Below are positions 17,250-25,623 of a DNA stretch of 64,000 bases, one piece after another. The notes below the pieces were generated by a model. The model ran no database searches and was not told where the DNA came from. It worked only from the letters and a program-made list of their open reading frames with translations. The position numbers and the translations under genes are program-made. This DNA comes from an uncultured Olsenella sp. GTDB lineage: Bacteria; Actinomycetota; Coriobacteriia; Coriobacteriales; Atopobiaceae. The stretch lies in the NCBI GenBank assembly GCA_949287905.1, contig CASEHX010000001.1, positions 1 through 64,000 of the forward strand, read 5' to 3'. The first letter of the stretch is position 1. Each line of letters begins with the position of its first letter.

Positions 17250-18680
17250 ATGAGGCATGTGAAGAAGGTCTTGGGCGCGATGATGGCCATGTTCATGGTC
17301 CTCGCCGTGTCGGTCACCACCGCGTTTGCCGCGGTCAACGACAACAACGGCAAGATCACCATCAACGATGCCGTCGATGGTCACACGTACAACGCGTATC
17401 AGATCCTCGTGCTCGAGAGCTACGACGAGTCTCACGAGGCCTATGCGTACAAGGCGAACGCTGACTGGGCCAACTGGCTTAAGACCCAGACCCAGTACGT
17501 CTCCATCGACGCCCAGGGCTATGTGACCTGGGTCGAGAAGGCCGACGCTGCCGCCTTTGCCAAGGCCGCGATCGCCCACGCCGAGGAGGCCGGCATCCAG
17601 CCCGTCAGGACCGTTACCGCCAACGGTACGACCGTCGAGTTCACCGGCCTGAACCTCGGCTACTACCTGGTTGACACCTCGCTCGGCACGCTCTGCTCGC
17701 TCGACACCACCACTCCTAACGTCGAGATGTACGAGAAGAACGAGCAGCCTCCTGTGAAGAAGGAGGTCAAGGAGGACTCCACCGGTAACTGGGGCGACGA
17801 GAACACCGCCGAGATCGGCCAGACCGTTGAGTTCAAGACCACCATCGGTGCCAAGCCCGGCGCCGAGAGCTACGTCCTTCACGACGTCATGTCCGACGGC
17901 CTCACGCTCGACCCCGATTCCATCGAGGCTACCGGCCTCACCAAGGGTCAGGACGCCGAGTCCGGTGACTATCACGTCGTCACCACCGGTCTCTCCGATG
18001 GCTGCACCTTCGAGGTCGTCTTCCACCAGTCCTACCTCGACACCATCACCGCTGATACCGACATCGTCGTGACCTACGACGCCGTGGTGAACGAGAACGC
18101 TCAGATCTCTCCCTCTGACAACCCCAACTCGACCACGCTCACGTATGGCGAGGACAGCGAGTTCGAGACCGTCCCGTCCGAGACCAAGACCTACACCTTC
18201 AAGGTCGACGTCGTGAAGACCGACGGCGACCATAAGGTGCTCGACGGCGCCCAGTTCAAGCTCTTCAACGCCAAGACCGGCGGCGACGAGATCGCCCTCG
18301 TCAAGGTCTCCGACGGCGTGTATCGCCTCGCCAAGGACGGCGAGACCGGCGTCGAGTACATCACCACCGTCAACGGCCAGCTCGAGATCAAGGGCTTTGA
18401 CGCCAACACCAACTACTACCTCGAGGAGACCAAGGCTCCCGACGGATACAACAAGCTCGCCGAGCGCGTCGAGATCGCCGTCAAGGACGCCAACCTCGAG
18501 GCGTCTGTCTCCAACGACACCTGGCAGTCCGGCGGCGTCCACGTCGTGAACCACACCGGCTCCCTCCTGCCCACCACCGGCGGCATGGGCACCACGATCT
18601 TCTACGTGGCCGGCGGCGCCATCGTCCTCGCCGCTGCCGCGACGATCGCCTACCGCAAGCGCGCTGAGGGCAACCGCTAG
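17250..18680 (+). CDS. Major pilin, isopeptide-forming, LPTTG-anchored
   Basis: 476 aa. The signal peptide ends near AFA-A (residue 27/28). A pilin-motif-like YEKN (Lys163) lies where sortase-linked pilins carry the YPKN lysine used for subunit polymerisation. The E-box YYLEETKAPDGY is near 389-400, and CnaB-type domains fill the rest. LPTTGG, a membrane helix and basic tail end the protein. Class C sortases join the threonine of one subunit to the pilin lysine of the next. The start is ATG 17250, with GAAAGGAAG upstream; an earlier in-frame start would add residues ahead of the signal peptide. A strong hairpin follows the gene, suggesting it is expressed above the downstream sortase. Confidence 0.92.
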   Translation: MRHVKKVLGAMMAMFMVLAVSVTTAFAAVNDNNGKITINDAVDGHTYNAYQILVLESYDESHEAYAYKANADWANWLKTQTQYVSIDAQGYVTWVEKADAAAFAKAAIAHAEEAGIQPVRTVTANGTTVEFTGLNLGYYLVDTSLGTLCSLDTTTPNVEMYEKNEQPPVKKEVKEDSTGNWGDENTAEIGQTVEFKTTIGAKPGAESYVLHDVMSDGLTLDPDSIEATGLTKGQDAESGDYHVVTTGLSDGCTFEVVFHQSYLDTITADTDIVVTYDAVVNENAQISPSDNPNSTTLTYGEDSEFETVPSETKTYTFKVDVVKTDGDHKVLDGAQFKLFNAKTGGDEIALVKVSDGVYRLAKDGETGVEYITTVNGQLEIKGFDANTNYYLEETKAPDGYNKLAERVEIAVKDANLEASVSNDTWQSGGVHVVNHTGSLLPTTGGMGTTIFYVAGGAIVLAAAATIAYRKRAEGNR

Positions 18681-18692
18681 TACCGCATGACG

Positions 18693-18755
18693 GCCCACCA
18701 GGTGGGCCCAGCGCCCCTTCCCGTCGGGAGGGATACACCTCCGACGGGAAGGGGC
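18693..18755 (+). terminator. Attenuator-like hairpins between major pilin and sortase
   Basis: A small hairpin GCCCACC-AG-GTGGGC at 18693-18707 is followed by a perfect 15-base stem, GCCCCTTCCCGTCGG (18713-18727) with its complement at 18741-18755 around a 13-base loop. There is no T-run, so it may be a partial terminator or a 3' stabiliser for pilin mRNA. Confidence 0.65.
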
Positions 18756-18796
18756 AACCCGATTGGCCACGTCTACAGGGGCAAGGAGAGCCCAGC

Positions 18797-19609
18797 GTGA
18801 GTAAGAGCAAGGGAAGAGCTTCCAACGTCCTCCTCATAGTCCTTCTCCTCGCTGGTTTGTCCTTGCTGCTGTATCCCACGGTCAGCAACCTGTGGAACTC
18901 GTTCCACCAGTCCCGTGCAATCGTCGACTACTCGGAGGAGGTGTCGGACTTGAACGTCGAGCAGAGCGAGAGGCTTCTCGCAGAGGCCGAGCGGTACAAC
19001 CAGGAGCTGCTACACGATGACGGTCGCTTTGAGATGACCGGCGAGCAGCGAGACGAGTACGAGAGCGAGCTCAGGGTGTCCGACACCGGGATGATGGGGT
19101 ATCTGGAGATTCCCTGCCTCGATGTGTCGATGCCCATCTACCACGGGACCGACGAGGCGGTTCTGCAGGTTGGCGCCGGTCACCTCGAGGGAAGCTCCCT
19201 TCCCGTCGGCGGCAAGGGGACGCACTGCGTCCTCTCGGGCCATCGAGGCCTTCCGAGCTCCAAGCTCTTCTCGGACCTGGACAAGATGGAGGTCGGCGAC
19301 ATCTTTGTGATCACGGTGCTCGACCGAACGATCACGTACGAGGTCGACCAGATTCTGACCGTGGAGCCCGAGGACATGGAGCCTCTTGGCATAGATGCGC
19401 AGCAGGACTACTGCACCCTCGTCACGTGCACGCCTTATGGCATCAACACGCATCGTCTTCTCGTCAGGGGACACCGCGTCCCCAATCAGGAGGCGGACGG
19501 GGCGTCGGTTGCATCTCGCGTTGACTACGCCCCGGTGGTTGCCGGTGCGGGTGCGGCGCTTGTTCTTGCCGGAATCGCGCTGCGGGCGATCGCTCGCAGG
19601 AAGAACTAG
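18797..19609 (+). CDS. Class C pilus sortase
   Basis: 270 aa. An N-terminal membrane helix (10-26) precedes the sortase barrel, and a C-terminal helix (about 243-263) is typical of class C enzymes. Catalytic residues are His149 in LSGHRG, Cys211 in LVTCTPYG (the TLxTC motif) and Arg220 in THRLLVRG. It polymerises the LPXTG pilins encoded on either side and works outside the membrane. The start is GTG 18797 behind AAGGAGAG. Confidence 0.95.
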   Translation: MSKSKGRASNVLLIVLLLAGLSLLLYPTVSNLWNSFHQSRAIVDYSEEVSDLNVEQSERLLAEAERYNQELLHDDGRFEMTGEQRDEYESELRVSDTGMMGYLEIPCLDVSMPIYHGTDEAVLQVGAGHLEGSSLPVGGKGTHCVLSGHRGLPSSKLFSDLDKMEVGDIFVITVLDRTITYEVDQILTVEPEDMEPLGIDAQQDYCTLVTCTPYGINTHRLLVRGHRVPNQEADGASVASRVDYAPVVAGAGAALVLAGIALRAIARRKN

Positions 19610-19624
19610 TAGGAGGAACGTCTG

Positions 19625-20287
19625 ATGAAGTGGCTCAGAGGGATGTCGGTGCTCGTTGCGACGGTCTTGGCGGTGCTCGTGGCTCCGGGCCTTGCCTTCG
19701 CGCACGACGTGCCGGACATGACGCGCACGGGCTCCGTCTCTGCGACGCTGACCTATGACGACGAGGCAGTCCCCGGTGGCTCCGTGACGCTCTATCGCGT
19801 AGGCGATGTGGTGCAGGACGACGGTGACTACCTCTTCGTCCTCTCCGGCGCGTTCGCGGGGAGCGGGGTCTCCGTCGACGATCCCCAGTCCGCCGACGCC
19901 GCTCGTGCGCTTGCGGATTGGGCGCTCGATCACGCCGCTACCGGAGAGACGCGCTCCGTCGACGCTTCGGGCAAGGTGGTCTTCTCGGGTCTTGAGCTTG
20001 GTCTCTACCTGATGGTCCAGACGGATCCCGCGAGCGGCTATCACGCCTTCGATCCATTCCTCGTGGGGGTCCCCCTGACCGAGGACGGGTCCTACGTCTA
20101 CGACATCGACGCGAGCCCAAAGCTCGAGCTCGAGAAGAAGCCCGTCACCGAGGAGCCTCCCACGGAAGGGGACACGCCCAAGACCGGTGAGGCGGCGTCC
20201 AGCGCGCCCCTGCTGGCGACAGGCGGTGTCGCGGTGTGCCTCTCCGCGGCCTATGGTCTCCGGAGGTTCGGACGCCTCTCCGAGTAG
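19625..20287 (+). CDS. Small (base/minor) pilin with TPKTG sorting signal
   Basis: 220 aa. Signal peptide to about AFA-H (residue 26/27), one pilin-like beta domain resembling the N-terminal half of the major pilin (GSVTLYRVGDV, SGLELGLYLMVQTDP), a proline/glutamate-rich stalk, TPKTGE as a variant sorting signal, then a membrane helix and RRFGR tail. Size and position after the sortase suggest the minor or base pilin that anchors the fibre to the wall. The start is ATG 19625, behind AGGAGGAA, 15 bases after the sortase stop. Confidence 0.82.
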   Translation: MKWLRGMSVLVATVLAVLVAPGLAFAHDVPDMTRTGSVSATLTYDDEAVPGGSVTLYRVGDVVQDDGDYLFVLSGAFAGSGVSVDDPQSADAARALADWALDHAATGETRSVDASGKVVFSGLELGLYLMVQTDPASGYHAFDPFLVGVPLTEDGSYVYDIDASPKLELEKKPVTEEPPTEGDTPKTGEAASSAPLLATGGVAVCLSAAYGLRRFGRLSE

Positions 20288-20336
20288 GGGAACGTCAGTC
20301 GGTCACGGATTCGTGTGAACGGCGAAGTGAGATGAG

Positions 20337-20410
20337 CGGCCCGCCACGCTTCCAAGCGAGAGTGTTTGCGCCATGCGCCCAGAACCCTCGCCCAGAAGCG
20401 TGGCGGGCCG
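20337..20410. terminator. Hairpin after the pilus operon (second copy of the operon-end element)
   Basis: Perfect 15-base arms at 20337-20351 (CGGCCCGCCACGCTT) and 20396-20410. The arms and the following TCCGCGTTTGGT are the same as after ridA, while loop sequences differ. The 10-mer GTTCTTCTCG follows at 20501-20510. Confidence 0.65.
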
Positions 20411-20530
20411 TCCGCGTTTGGTTCCCAGGTGTCGGAGAGAAGTCGTCGTGAGGCGACCTAGAGGAGATCCCTGGGGATACGCAAGGTTTTCGGAGTGACC
20501 GTTCTTCTCGGCAGCTCATCTGCCAAGCGG

Positions 20531-20905
20531 CTACTTCTCTACCTCGCGGAGAAGGTCGGCGGGGTCGATGCCGTAGAGACGCGCGACCTTGATGAGGTTG
20601 CTCGTGCTGGGCTCTTCGGCGCCGGATTCCCACTTGGACACCGCCTGTCTGCTCACGCCGATCTTCTCGGCCACAAGCTCATGCGTCATCTTGCAGCGCT
20701 CGCGATGGGATTTCAGCACCTCACCGAGCGAGCGGCGCACGGCCACGCGCTCGGGGTCCTTGCGCTCGCGCTCCTGGCGGAGGAACCAGCGGATGCCGAG
20801 AATCGCCAGCACCACGAGGAGAATCCACGGAAGGGCCTGCAGCAGCCAGAGGATGACGACCATGACGAACTCAGACGGGTCCATGCCAAAGATCTTGCCG
20901 TCCAT
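20531..20905 (-). CDS. Membrane-anchored XRE regulator
   Basis: 124 aa. An N-terminal membrane helix (about 12-38) and a short basic region precede a C-terminal XRE helix-turn-helix: MTHELVAEKIGVSRQAVSKWESG, followed by the PSTSNLIKVARLYG helix. The reversed order, membrane first and HTH last, is found in small membrane-tethered regulators. The start is ATG at 20905 (MDGKIF), behind GAAAGGAGC. It is divergent from the XRE/DUF4097 gene at 21347, and both promoter regions hold CGCAAC-N5-GTTGCG. Confidence 0.8.
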   Translation of the reverse strand: MDGKIFGMDPSEFVMVVILWLLQALPWILLVVLAILGIRWFLRQERERKDPERVAVRRSLGEVLKSHRERCKMTHELVAEKIGVSRQAVSKWESGAEEPSTSNLIKVARLYGIDPADLLREVEK

Positions 20906-21346
20906 GAGCGCTCCTTTCCGCGGGGGATCTGGCTCAACCATAGCAATCCGAGGCAGTTGACAACAGCACCTATCGCGCAACTTTGGGTTGCGTTAGGCGT
21001 GCGGAGCATTTTGGCGACGCTCCTTCGGTCTCGAGCGAAGATCCTGCTTAGGAAGTCGGCGGGCGTCTGCCGTTTTGGTCCACTGGTGCCGGGAGGGTCT
21101 TTTTCCGGGTACGTATGAAGTTGCGAAGTTGAGGTCCTTCTCGACAATGCGATTACCTGCGGAAGCGTGATACAAGATGCCCTATCAATCCTGCTATTAC
21201 GTACGTGCCCGGAAGGAGAGTGACGAGCAGGGCCAGTTCAGCTGCTGCGCAACCTATAGTTGCGGTATTTCCCACTAGAGGTGCTGGCGCGCACGAGGGT
21301 AGTCACCTAGGCTCTTGTCAGTCCGAGACCACATGGGGAGGCTGAC
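20906..21346. promoter_or_regulatory. Divergent regulatory region with two CGCAAC-N5-GTTGCG sites
   Basis: Two 17-base dyads with identical half-sites: 20976-20992 (centre TTTGG), 71 bases before the left gene, and 21248-21264 (centre CTATA), 83 bases before the right gene. Both flanking genes encode XRE regulators, so these are good candidates for their operators. A 21040-21090 stretch weakly resembles the GTTTGGTCC flank of the operon-end hairpins. No gene is seen. Confidence 0.6.
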
Positions 21347-22426
21347 ATGAACATCGAGATCGCGCAGCGTCTTGCGGAGCTTCGGCGCGCCAAGGGGTAC
21401 AGCCAGGAGGCGCTTGCCCGTGAGTTGGGACTGTCGCGTCAGGCGATCTCCAAGTGGGAGCGTGCGGAGAGCTCGCCGGATACCGACAACCTCATCGCGC
21501 TCGCGCGGCTCTACGACATGAGTCTGGACGAGCTGCTCCGCGTGGGCCCGGAGGCCGAGGAGAGTACTGTCCCGGCGACCGTGCCTCCCGTGAAGGTGCC
21601 GGAGCCTACGGCAAGTCGGAACGGAAGGACCAAGGTTGCCGTGATGGGCGCAATCATCGTGGTGCTTCTCGGCTTGCTTGTGTGGCTCTTGGCCACAGGT
21701 GTCTGGCGTAGAGTAATGGCGACCGGGTCGAACGAGACGTTCTCCCTGGGAGCGCCCTTCGACAAAAGCGCCGTGTACGCCGCCTCAGAGGTGCGCAACC
21801 TCGACGTGACCTGGCAGGGCGGCACGGTACGGGTGGAGCGCGGAACTTCAGAAAAGGTCTCCGTTCGTGCCTCTCTGCCAGCCGGGACCTACGACATGGA
21901 CCCCACGCGCGTCTCGATCAGGATGCGCGATGATGGGACGCTGGTGGTCGACGACGGCCTGCCGGAGGCTGACAACGGACTTGACTACCCTGACCTGCAG
22001 CTCGTGGTCCAGCTTCCCGCGGATGAGGTGATGGAGCTGGGTCAGGTGAGAATCAACGGCGTGGTTTCGGACGTCGAGCTGTCCGGGTTCGTGTGCCAGA
22101 CGTTCGCACTTGAGAGCGTTTCCGGGGACGTGGACGTTCTTCTCCCCGCAGTCGAGAAGAACGTGGTTGTCGAGAAGGTTAGCGGCAATGTGACGCTGGC
22201 ACTCGCGGACGGAATGCCCGATGAGACACACGTCAAGACGGTGAGCGGCGACGTGACGCTTGACGTGCCGGAGGACGTAGGCATGACGCTGCGCTTCGAC
22301 ACGACTTCGGGCCGGTTCAGCGACGCGGTGGGCTCCGACTCGGTGGATGCCGGCGTGCTCACGTATGGTGACGGCGCCGCGAACGTGACGGTCTCCGCGG
22401 TCAGTGGCTCGCTTAGAGTTCAGTGA
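21347..22426 (+). CDS. XRE regulator with membrane helix and DUF4097-like beta domain
   Basis: 359 aa. Residues 1-66 are an XRE HTH (YSQEALARELGLSRQAISKWER). A membrane helix at about 101-121 is followed by an extracytoplasmic beta-helix-like region of the DUF4097 type, with recurring ESVSGDVDV, EKVSGNVTL, KTVSGDVTL and TTSGRF motifs. The layout suggests a one-component membrane sensor that binds DNA inside and presents a repeat domain outside; the signal is unknown. The start is ATG 21347. Its end overlaps the convergent yqeC gene by 14 bases. Confidence 0.82.
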   Translation: MNIEIAQRLAELRRAKGYSQEALARELGLSRQAISKWERAESSPDTDNLIALARLYDMSLDELLRVGPEAEESTVPATVPPVKVPEPTASRNGRTKVAVMGAIIVVLLGLLVWLLATGVWRRVMATGSNETFSLGAPFDKSAVYAASEVRNLDVTWQGGTVRVERGTSEKVSVRASLPAGTYDMDPTRVSIRMRDDGTLVVDDGLPEADNGLDYPDLQLVVQLPADEVMELGQVRINGVVSDVELSGFVCQTFALESVSGDVDVLLPAVEKNVVVEKVSGNVTLALADGMPDETHVKTVSGDVTLDVPEDVGMTLRFDTTSGRFSDAVGSDSVDAGVLTYGDGAANVTVSAVSGSLRVQ

Positions 22427-23072
22427 CGATGCCGGTTTGCACGCTGCCCACAAGCGCTGGGATGGCGAGAAGAACGGCGAGTTCGCGGGCCGCGTCGGGG
22501 GCGACGTCGCCCTGGTTGACGAGGGCGGCGTCGGCGAGGCCCTCGGCGTTGGCGGCGCGGGCGACGAGCTCGGGCGTGGCGGGGTCGTCCGGCGCGCAGC
22601 CGACAAGCTCGCAGAAGAGCTCCGGGCGGTGGACCTTCTCGCTCACGGCATGGCCGAGGCCGGAGGCGCCGAGTACGAGGATCGTGCGGTTGGAGCACGC
22701 GGGGATGACCGGCTCCCAGGGGGCGTGGGCCTTCAAGGGGAGACGCCGCGCGCCGTCGGCCTCTACGAGGACGTAGTCCGCGAGGGACGCCAGTGCGTCG
22801 ATGCCGAGCGAGGGGGCCACGAGCTTGCCGTCCTTCTCGGCCTGCGACCCCACGCAGACGACGCGCGATTCTGCGAGCGCGGCGCGCACGTCGTCGGCGT
22901 CGGCCGAGGTCACGAGCGGCACGTCCGCAAACGGCAGGATGTGCGTCGTGGTGGTGAGCACGACCGTGCCCGGCAGCTCGCGCGCGAGCGCCGCGATCAG
23001 CGACGTCTTGCCGCCGCTGCCGATGACCGACGTCACGCAGGGCTTCACGCCCAGTGCCTCCGCAAAGCTCAT
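22413..23072 (-). CDS. yqeC: Selenium cofactor biosynthesis protein YqeC
   Basis: 219 aa. The P-loop is VIGSGGKTSLI (18-28), followed by TTTTHI, then VLVEADGARRLPLKAH and a GASGLG motif. YqeC is a marker of the trait in which labile selenium is inserted in molybdenum hydroxylases such as xanthine dehydrogenase; its biochemical step is not fully known. The start is ATG at 23072 behind GGAGGTGG. It is divergent from yedF, with about 120 AT-richer bases between them, and its stop overlaps the convergent upstream gene. Confidence 0.92.
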   Translation of the reverse strand: MSFAEALGVKPCVTSVIGSGGKTSLIAALARELPGTVVLTTTTHILPFADVPLVTSADADDVRAALAESRVVCVGSQAEKDGKLVAPSLGIDALASLADYVLVEADGARRLPLKAHAPWEPVIPACSNRTILVLGASGLGHAVSEKVHRPELFCELVGCAPDDPATPELVARAANAEGLADAALVNQGDVAPDAARELAVLLAIPALVGSVQTGIVTEL

Positions 23073-23190
23073 CTGCCACCTCCTCGACGCATTGGTGCCG
23101 TCCGCCGCATTGTAGTTCTCAAAATACAACGCGCAATTACAATTTTTCTGGTTAGCAGACCGATTTTCGGCAGACGAGCGAGGAGACGAC

Positions 23191-23841
23191 ATGGCAGACG
23201 CGGTGCTCACGATCGACGCGCGGGGCGAGGCGTGCCCCATCCCCGTGGTGCGGACCCTCAAGGCGCTTGGCGCGCTGGCGGGCCCGGGCAGCGTGGAGAC
23301 CCTCGTGGACAACGAGATCGCGGTGCAGAACCTCACGCGCATGGGCGAGGGCAAGGGCTGCGCGGTGGTGAGCGAGCGCCTAGGCGAGAAGGAGTGGCGC
23401 GTGACCGTGACCACGTCCGTTGCGCTGGGCGTGAGCGATGCGGAGGCCGAGTCGGCGACGTGCGAGGTGCCGGCGCCGGGTGCGGCGGCAGTGGCGCCCG
23501 CGCCGCGCCGCGTGGTGGTGGCGATCACCTCCGAGTGCATGGGCACCGGCGACGACGTGCTGGGCAGGAAGCTCATGGGGAGCTTTGTCTACTCGCTCAC
23601 GCAGCTCGACGAGCTGCCGGCGACCGTGCTGCTCTACAACAGCGGCGCGCACCTCAGCTGCGAGGGCTCGGCGGCGCTCGAGGACCTGCGCGGCCTCGCG
23701 GCCTCCGGCGTGGAGGTGCTGACCTGCGGAACCTGCCTCGACCACTATGGCATCGCAGACACGCTGGCCGTGGGCGAGGTCACCAACATGTACGTGATCG
23801 CGCAGCGCCTCACAGGCGCGAGCCTCGTGGTGCGGCCGTAG
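23191..23841 (+). CDS. yedF: Selenium metabolism protein YedF (TusA/SirA-like plus DsrE-like domain)
   Basis: 216 aa. The N-terminal TusA/SirA domain shows DARGEACPIPVVRT with Cys15 in the conserved CP-x-P motif. The C-terminal half (about 108-216) is a DsrE-like fold with SSECMGTGDDVLGRKLM-type sequence and a CGTC-L-DHYG motif. YedF-type proteins occur with selenium-utilising genomes and may carry activated selenium or sulfur. The start is ATG 23191 behind GAGGAGA. The next genes are a DUF3343 protein and a cysteine desulfurase-like enzyme, fitting a selenium delivery unit. Confidence 0.92.
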   Translation: MADAVLTIDARGEACPIPVVRTLKALGALAGPGSVETLVDNEIAVQNLTRMGEGKGCAVVSERLGEKEWRVTVTTSVALGVSDAEAESATCEVPAPGAAAVAPAPRRVVVAITSECMGTGDDVLGRKLMGSFVYSLTQLDELPATVLLYNSGAHLSCEGSAALEDLRGLAASGVEVLTCGTCLDHYGIADTLAVGEVTNMYVIAQRLTGASLVVRP

Positions 23842-23861
23842 CGCCGGCGGGGCGTCGGGCG

Positions 23862-24113
23862 ATGGCGCGCGTGCGGGTGCCGTCTTTGGTGGTGACGTTT
23901 CCCACCACGGCGGCGGCGATGTCATGCGAGGAGTGCTGCCAGCGGCGCGGCCTGGGCGGGCGGATGATCCCGGTGCCCGGCGAGGTCGCGGCCGGCTGCG
24001 GCCTGGCGTGGAAGACGGTGCCGGAGGCTCGCGAGGAGCTTGCCGCCGCGCTGACCGCCGACGGCGTCCCCGTGGAGGCCATGACCGTGATCGAGCTGCT
24101 CGAGTTCCGATGA
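23862..24113 (+). CDS. DUF3343 family putative Se/S carrier protein
   Basis: 83 aa. It has the DUF3343 pattern: VVTFPTTAAAMSCEECC with a Cys pair at 22 and 25-26, RMIPVPGEVAAGCGLAWKT with Cys46, and a short C-terminal helix. Such proteins accompany YedF and cysteine desulfurases in selenium-trait genomes and are thought to carry Se or S. The ATG at 23862 is used; the ribosome site is weak. The TGA stop (24111-24113) is the first triplet of a palindrome. Confidence 0.85.
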   Translation: MARVRVPSLVVTFPTTAAAMSCEECCQRRGLGGRMIPVPGEVAAGCGLAWKTVPEAREELAAALTADGVPVEAMTVIELLEFR

Positions 24114-24143
24114 TTCAAAAGGGGACAGACCCCTTTTGAATCA
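24111..24143. repeat. GGGGACAGACCCC palindrome overlapping the DUF3343 stop
   Basis: A 33-base palindrome beginning at the stop codon of the DUF3343 gene and ending 24 bases before the next start, just upstream of its GAGAAGGA ribosome site. Confidence 0.9.
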
Positions 24144-24166
24144 TTTGCGAGAAGGACGTGGGGTTG

Positions 24167-25315
24167 ATGATCTACCTGGACAACGCGGCAACGACGATGC
24201 GCAAGCCGCAGGAGGTCGTGGACGCCGTCGTGGCGGCGATGGGCTCGCTCGGAAACGCGGGCCGCGGCGCGTCTGCGAGCGCGCTTGACGCCGGCCGCCT
24301 GGTGCTGCGCTGCCGCGAGGCGGTGGCGGCGCTTTTTGGCTGCCCGCGCGCCGACCATGTGTGCTTCTCGGCCAACGCGACGGCCGCGCTCAACGCCGCG
24401 CTGTCCGGCCTGGTGAGGCCGGGGGAGCGCGTGGTCACGACGGCGCTGGAGCACAACTCCGTGCTGCGGCCGCTCGCGCGCCTGGCAGACGAGCGCGGCG
24501 TTGAGGTTGTCTATGCCGGCTGCGATGCGCACGGGTTTCTCGACATGGACGAGCTCGAGCGGCTGGTCACGCCGGGTACGCGCCTCGTGGCGGTGACGCA
24601 CGGCTCCAACGTGACGGGAAACCTCGTGGACGTGGCCCGCGTGGCGCTGATAGCGCACGCCGCGGGCGCACTCTGCCTCGTGGATGCGTCGCAGACGGTG
24701 GGCGCCGCGCCGCTGGACATGCCGGCCATGGGCATCGACGTGGTGTGCTTCACCGGGCACAAGGGCCTCATGGGCCCGCAGGGCACGGGCGGCATGGCGG
24801 TGGCCGAGGGCGTCGACGTGCGCCCGTGGGCCGAGGGCGGCTCCGGCGTGCACTCTTTCGAGCGTCGGCACCCGCTGGATTGGCCCACGCGTCTGGAGGC
24901 GGGGACGCTCAATGCCCACGGGCTGGCCGGCCTTGCGGCGGGCATCGCGTTTATCGAGAAGAACGGCGGGCCTGCAGCGGTGGGCACGCGCGAGCACACG
25001 CTCGCGCGGCGGCTCTACGAGGGTGTGCGCGACGTGCCGGGCGTGACGGTGTATGGCGGCTGGCCCGTGGCGCCCGAGCGCTGCGGTGGCATCGTTGCGC
25101 TGAACGTTGACGGGCTGGATTCCGCGGAGGTGGCGGACGCGCTGTCCTCCGGCTGGGGGATCGCGTGCCGGGCGGGTGCCCACTGCGCGCCGCTCATGCA
25201 CCACGCGCTGGGGACGGAGGTGCGCGGCATCGCACGCCTGAGCTGCGGCTGGTTCAACACGGAGGATGAGATTGACGTTGCGGCTGCCGCCGTCCGCGAG
25301 ATTGCTGCGAGCTGA
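24167..25315 (+). CDS. Cysteine desulfurase-like / selenocysteine lyase-like aminotransferase
   Basis: 382 aa, class V PLP aminotransferase fold. It begins MIYLDNAATT. The PLP lysine is in TGHKGLMGPQG, about residue 199, and the catalytic cysteine loop is CRAGAHCAPLMHH near 336-348. It would release sulfur or selenium from cysteine or selenocysteine; the neighbours YedF, DUF3343 and YqeBC suggest selenium delivery to a molybdenum hydroxylase. Start codons GTG 24158, TTG 24164 and ATG 24167 are all in frame; ATG 24167 is preferred because GAGAAGGA lies about 10 bases upstream and the family starts at MIYLDN. The 10-mer occurs inside the gene (24955) and right after its stop (25317). Confidence 0.88.
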   Translation: MIYLDNAATTMRKPQEVVDAVVAAMGSLGNAGRGASASALDAGRLVLRCREAVAALFGCPRADHVCFSANATAALNAALSGLVRPGERVVTTALEHNSVLRPLARLADERGVEVVYAGCDAHGFLDMDELERLVTPGTRLVAVTHGSNVTGNLVDVARVALIAHAAGALCLVDASQTVGAAPLDMPAMGIDVVCFTGHKGLMGPQGTGGMAVAEGVDVRPWAEGGSGVHSFERRHPLDWPTRLEAGTLNAHGLAGLAAGIAFIEKNGGPAAVGTREHTLARRLYEGVRDVPGVTVYGGWPVAPERCGGIVALNVDGLDSAEVADALSSGWGIACRAGAHCAPLMHHALGTEVRGIARLSCGWFNTEDEIDVAAAAVREIAAS

Positions 25316-25623
25316 GGTTCTTCTCGCCGCGCTGCTCCGGTGCAGCCATCGCGTTAAAACGAACATTTGGACCACCATCGCGTCAAAACGACCATCTGGA
25401 CAACCATCGCGTCAAAACGACCAAAACAAGCGATAAAAACGGGCGCTTTTGTCCGTTCTAACGCGATGGTTACGCTGGAGCCGCCTAGGAGCGGACTGGC
25501 GCCGCTCGCCCTGTCGATGGCGGAGGCAAACTATTTGTGAGCTAGACTAACTAGAAGGAATTGACTGGTCGCGAAGACCGTTGCACTTCTAAAAATATAA
25601 CGCCGACGAGGAGGTTTCCGGAC
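25316..25623. repeat. CCATCGCG array and leader of yqeB-xdhC
   Basis: The 10-mer is at 25317-25326. A 29-base unit starting CCATCGCGTYAAAACGA is repeated three times without spacers (25346, 25375, 25404), then an inverted partner, TTTTGTCCGTTCTAACGCGATGG-like, ends at 25469. This is the most elaborate member of the CCATCGCG family. The region 25555-25610 just before yqeB is AT-rich and contains TTGACT at 25561, but no clear -10 partner. Confidence 0.75.

Noticed and set aside
16113..18770. An 885-codon minus-strand frame across the pilin genes
   Set aside because: Shadow of the pilin coding sequence with no recognisable domain.
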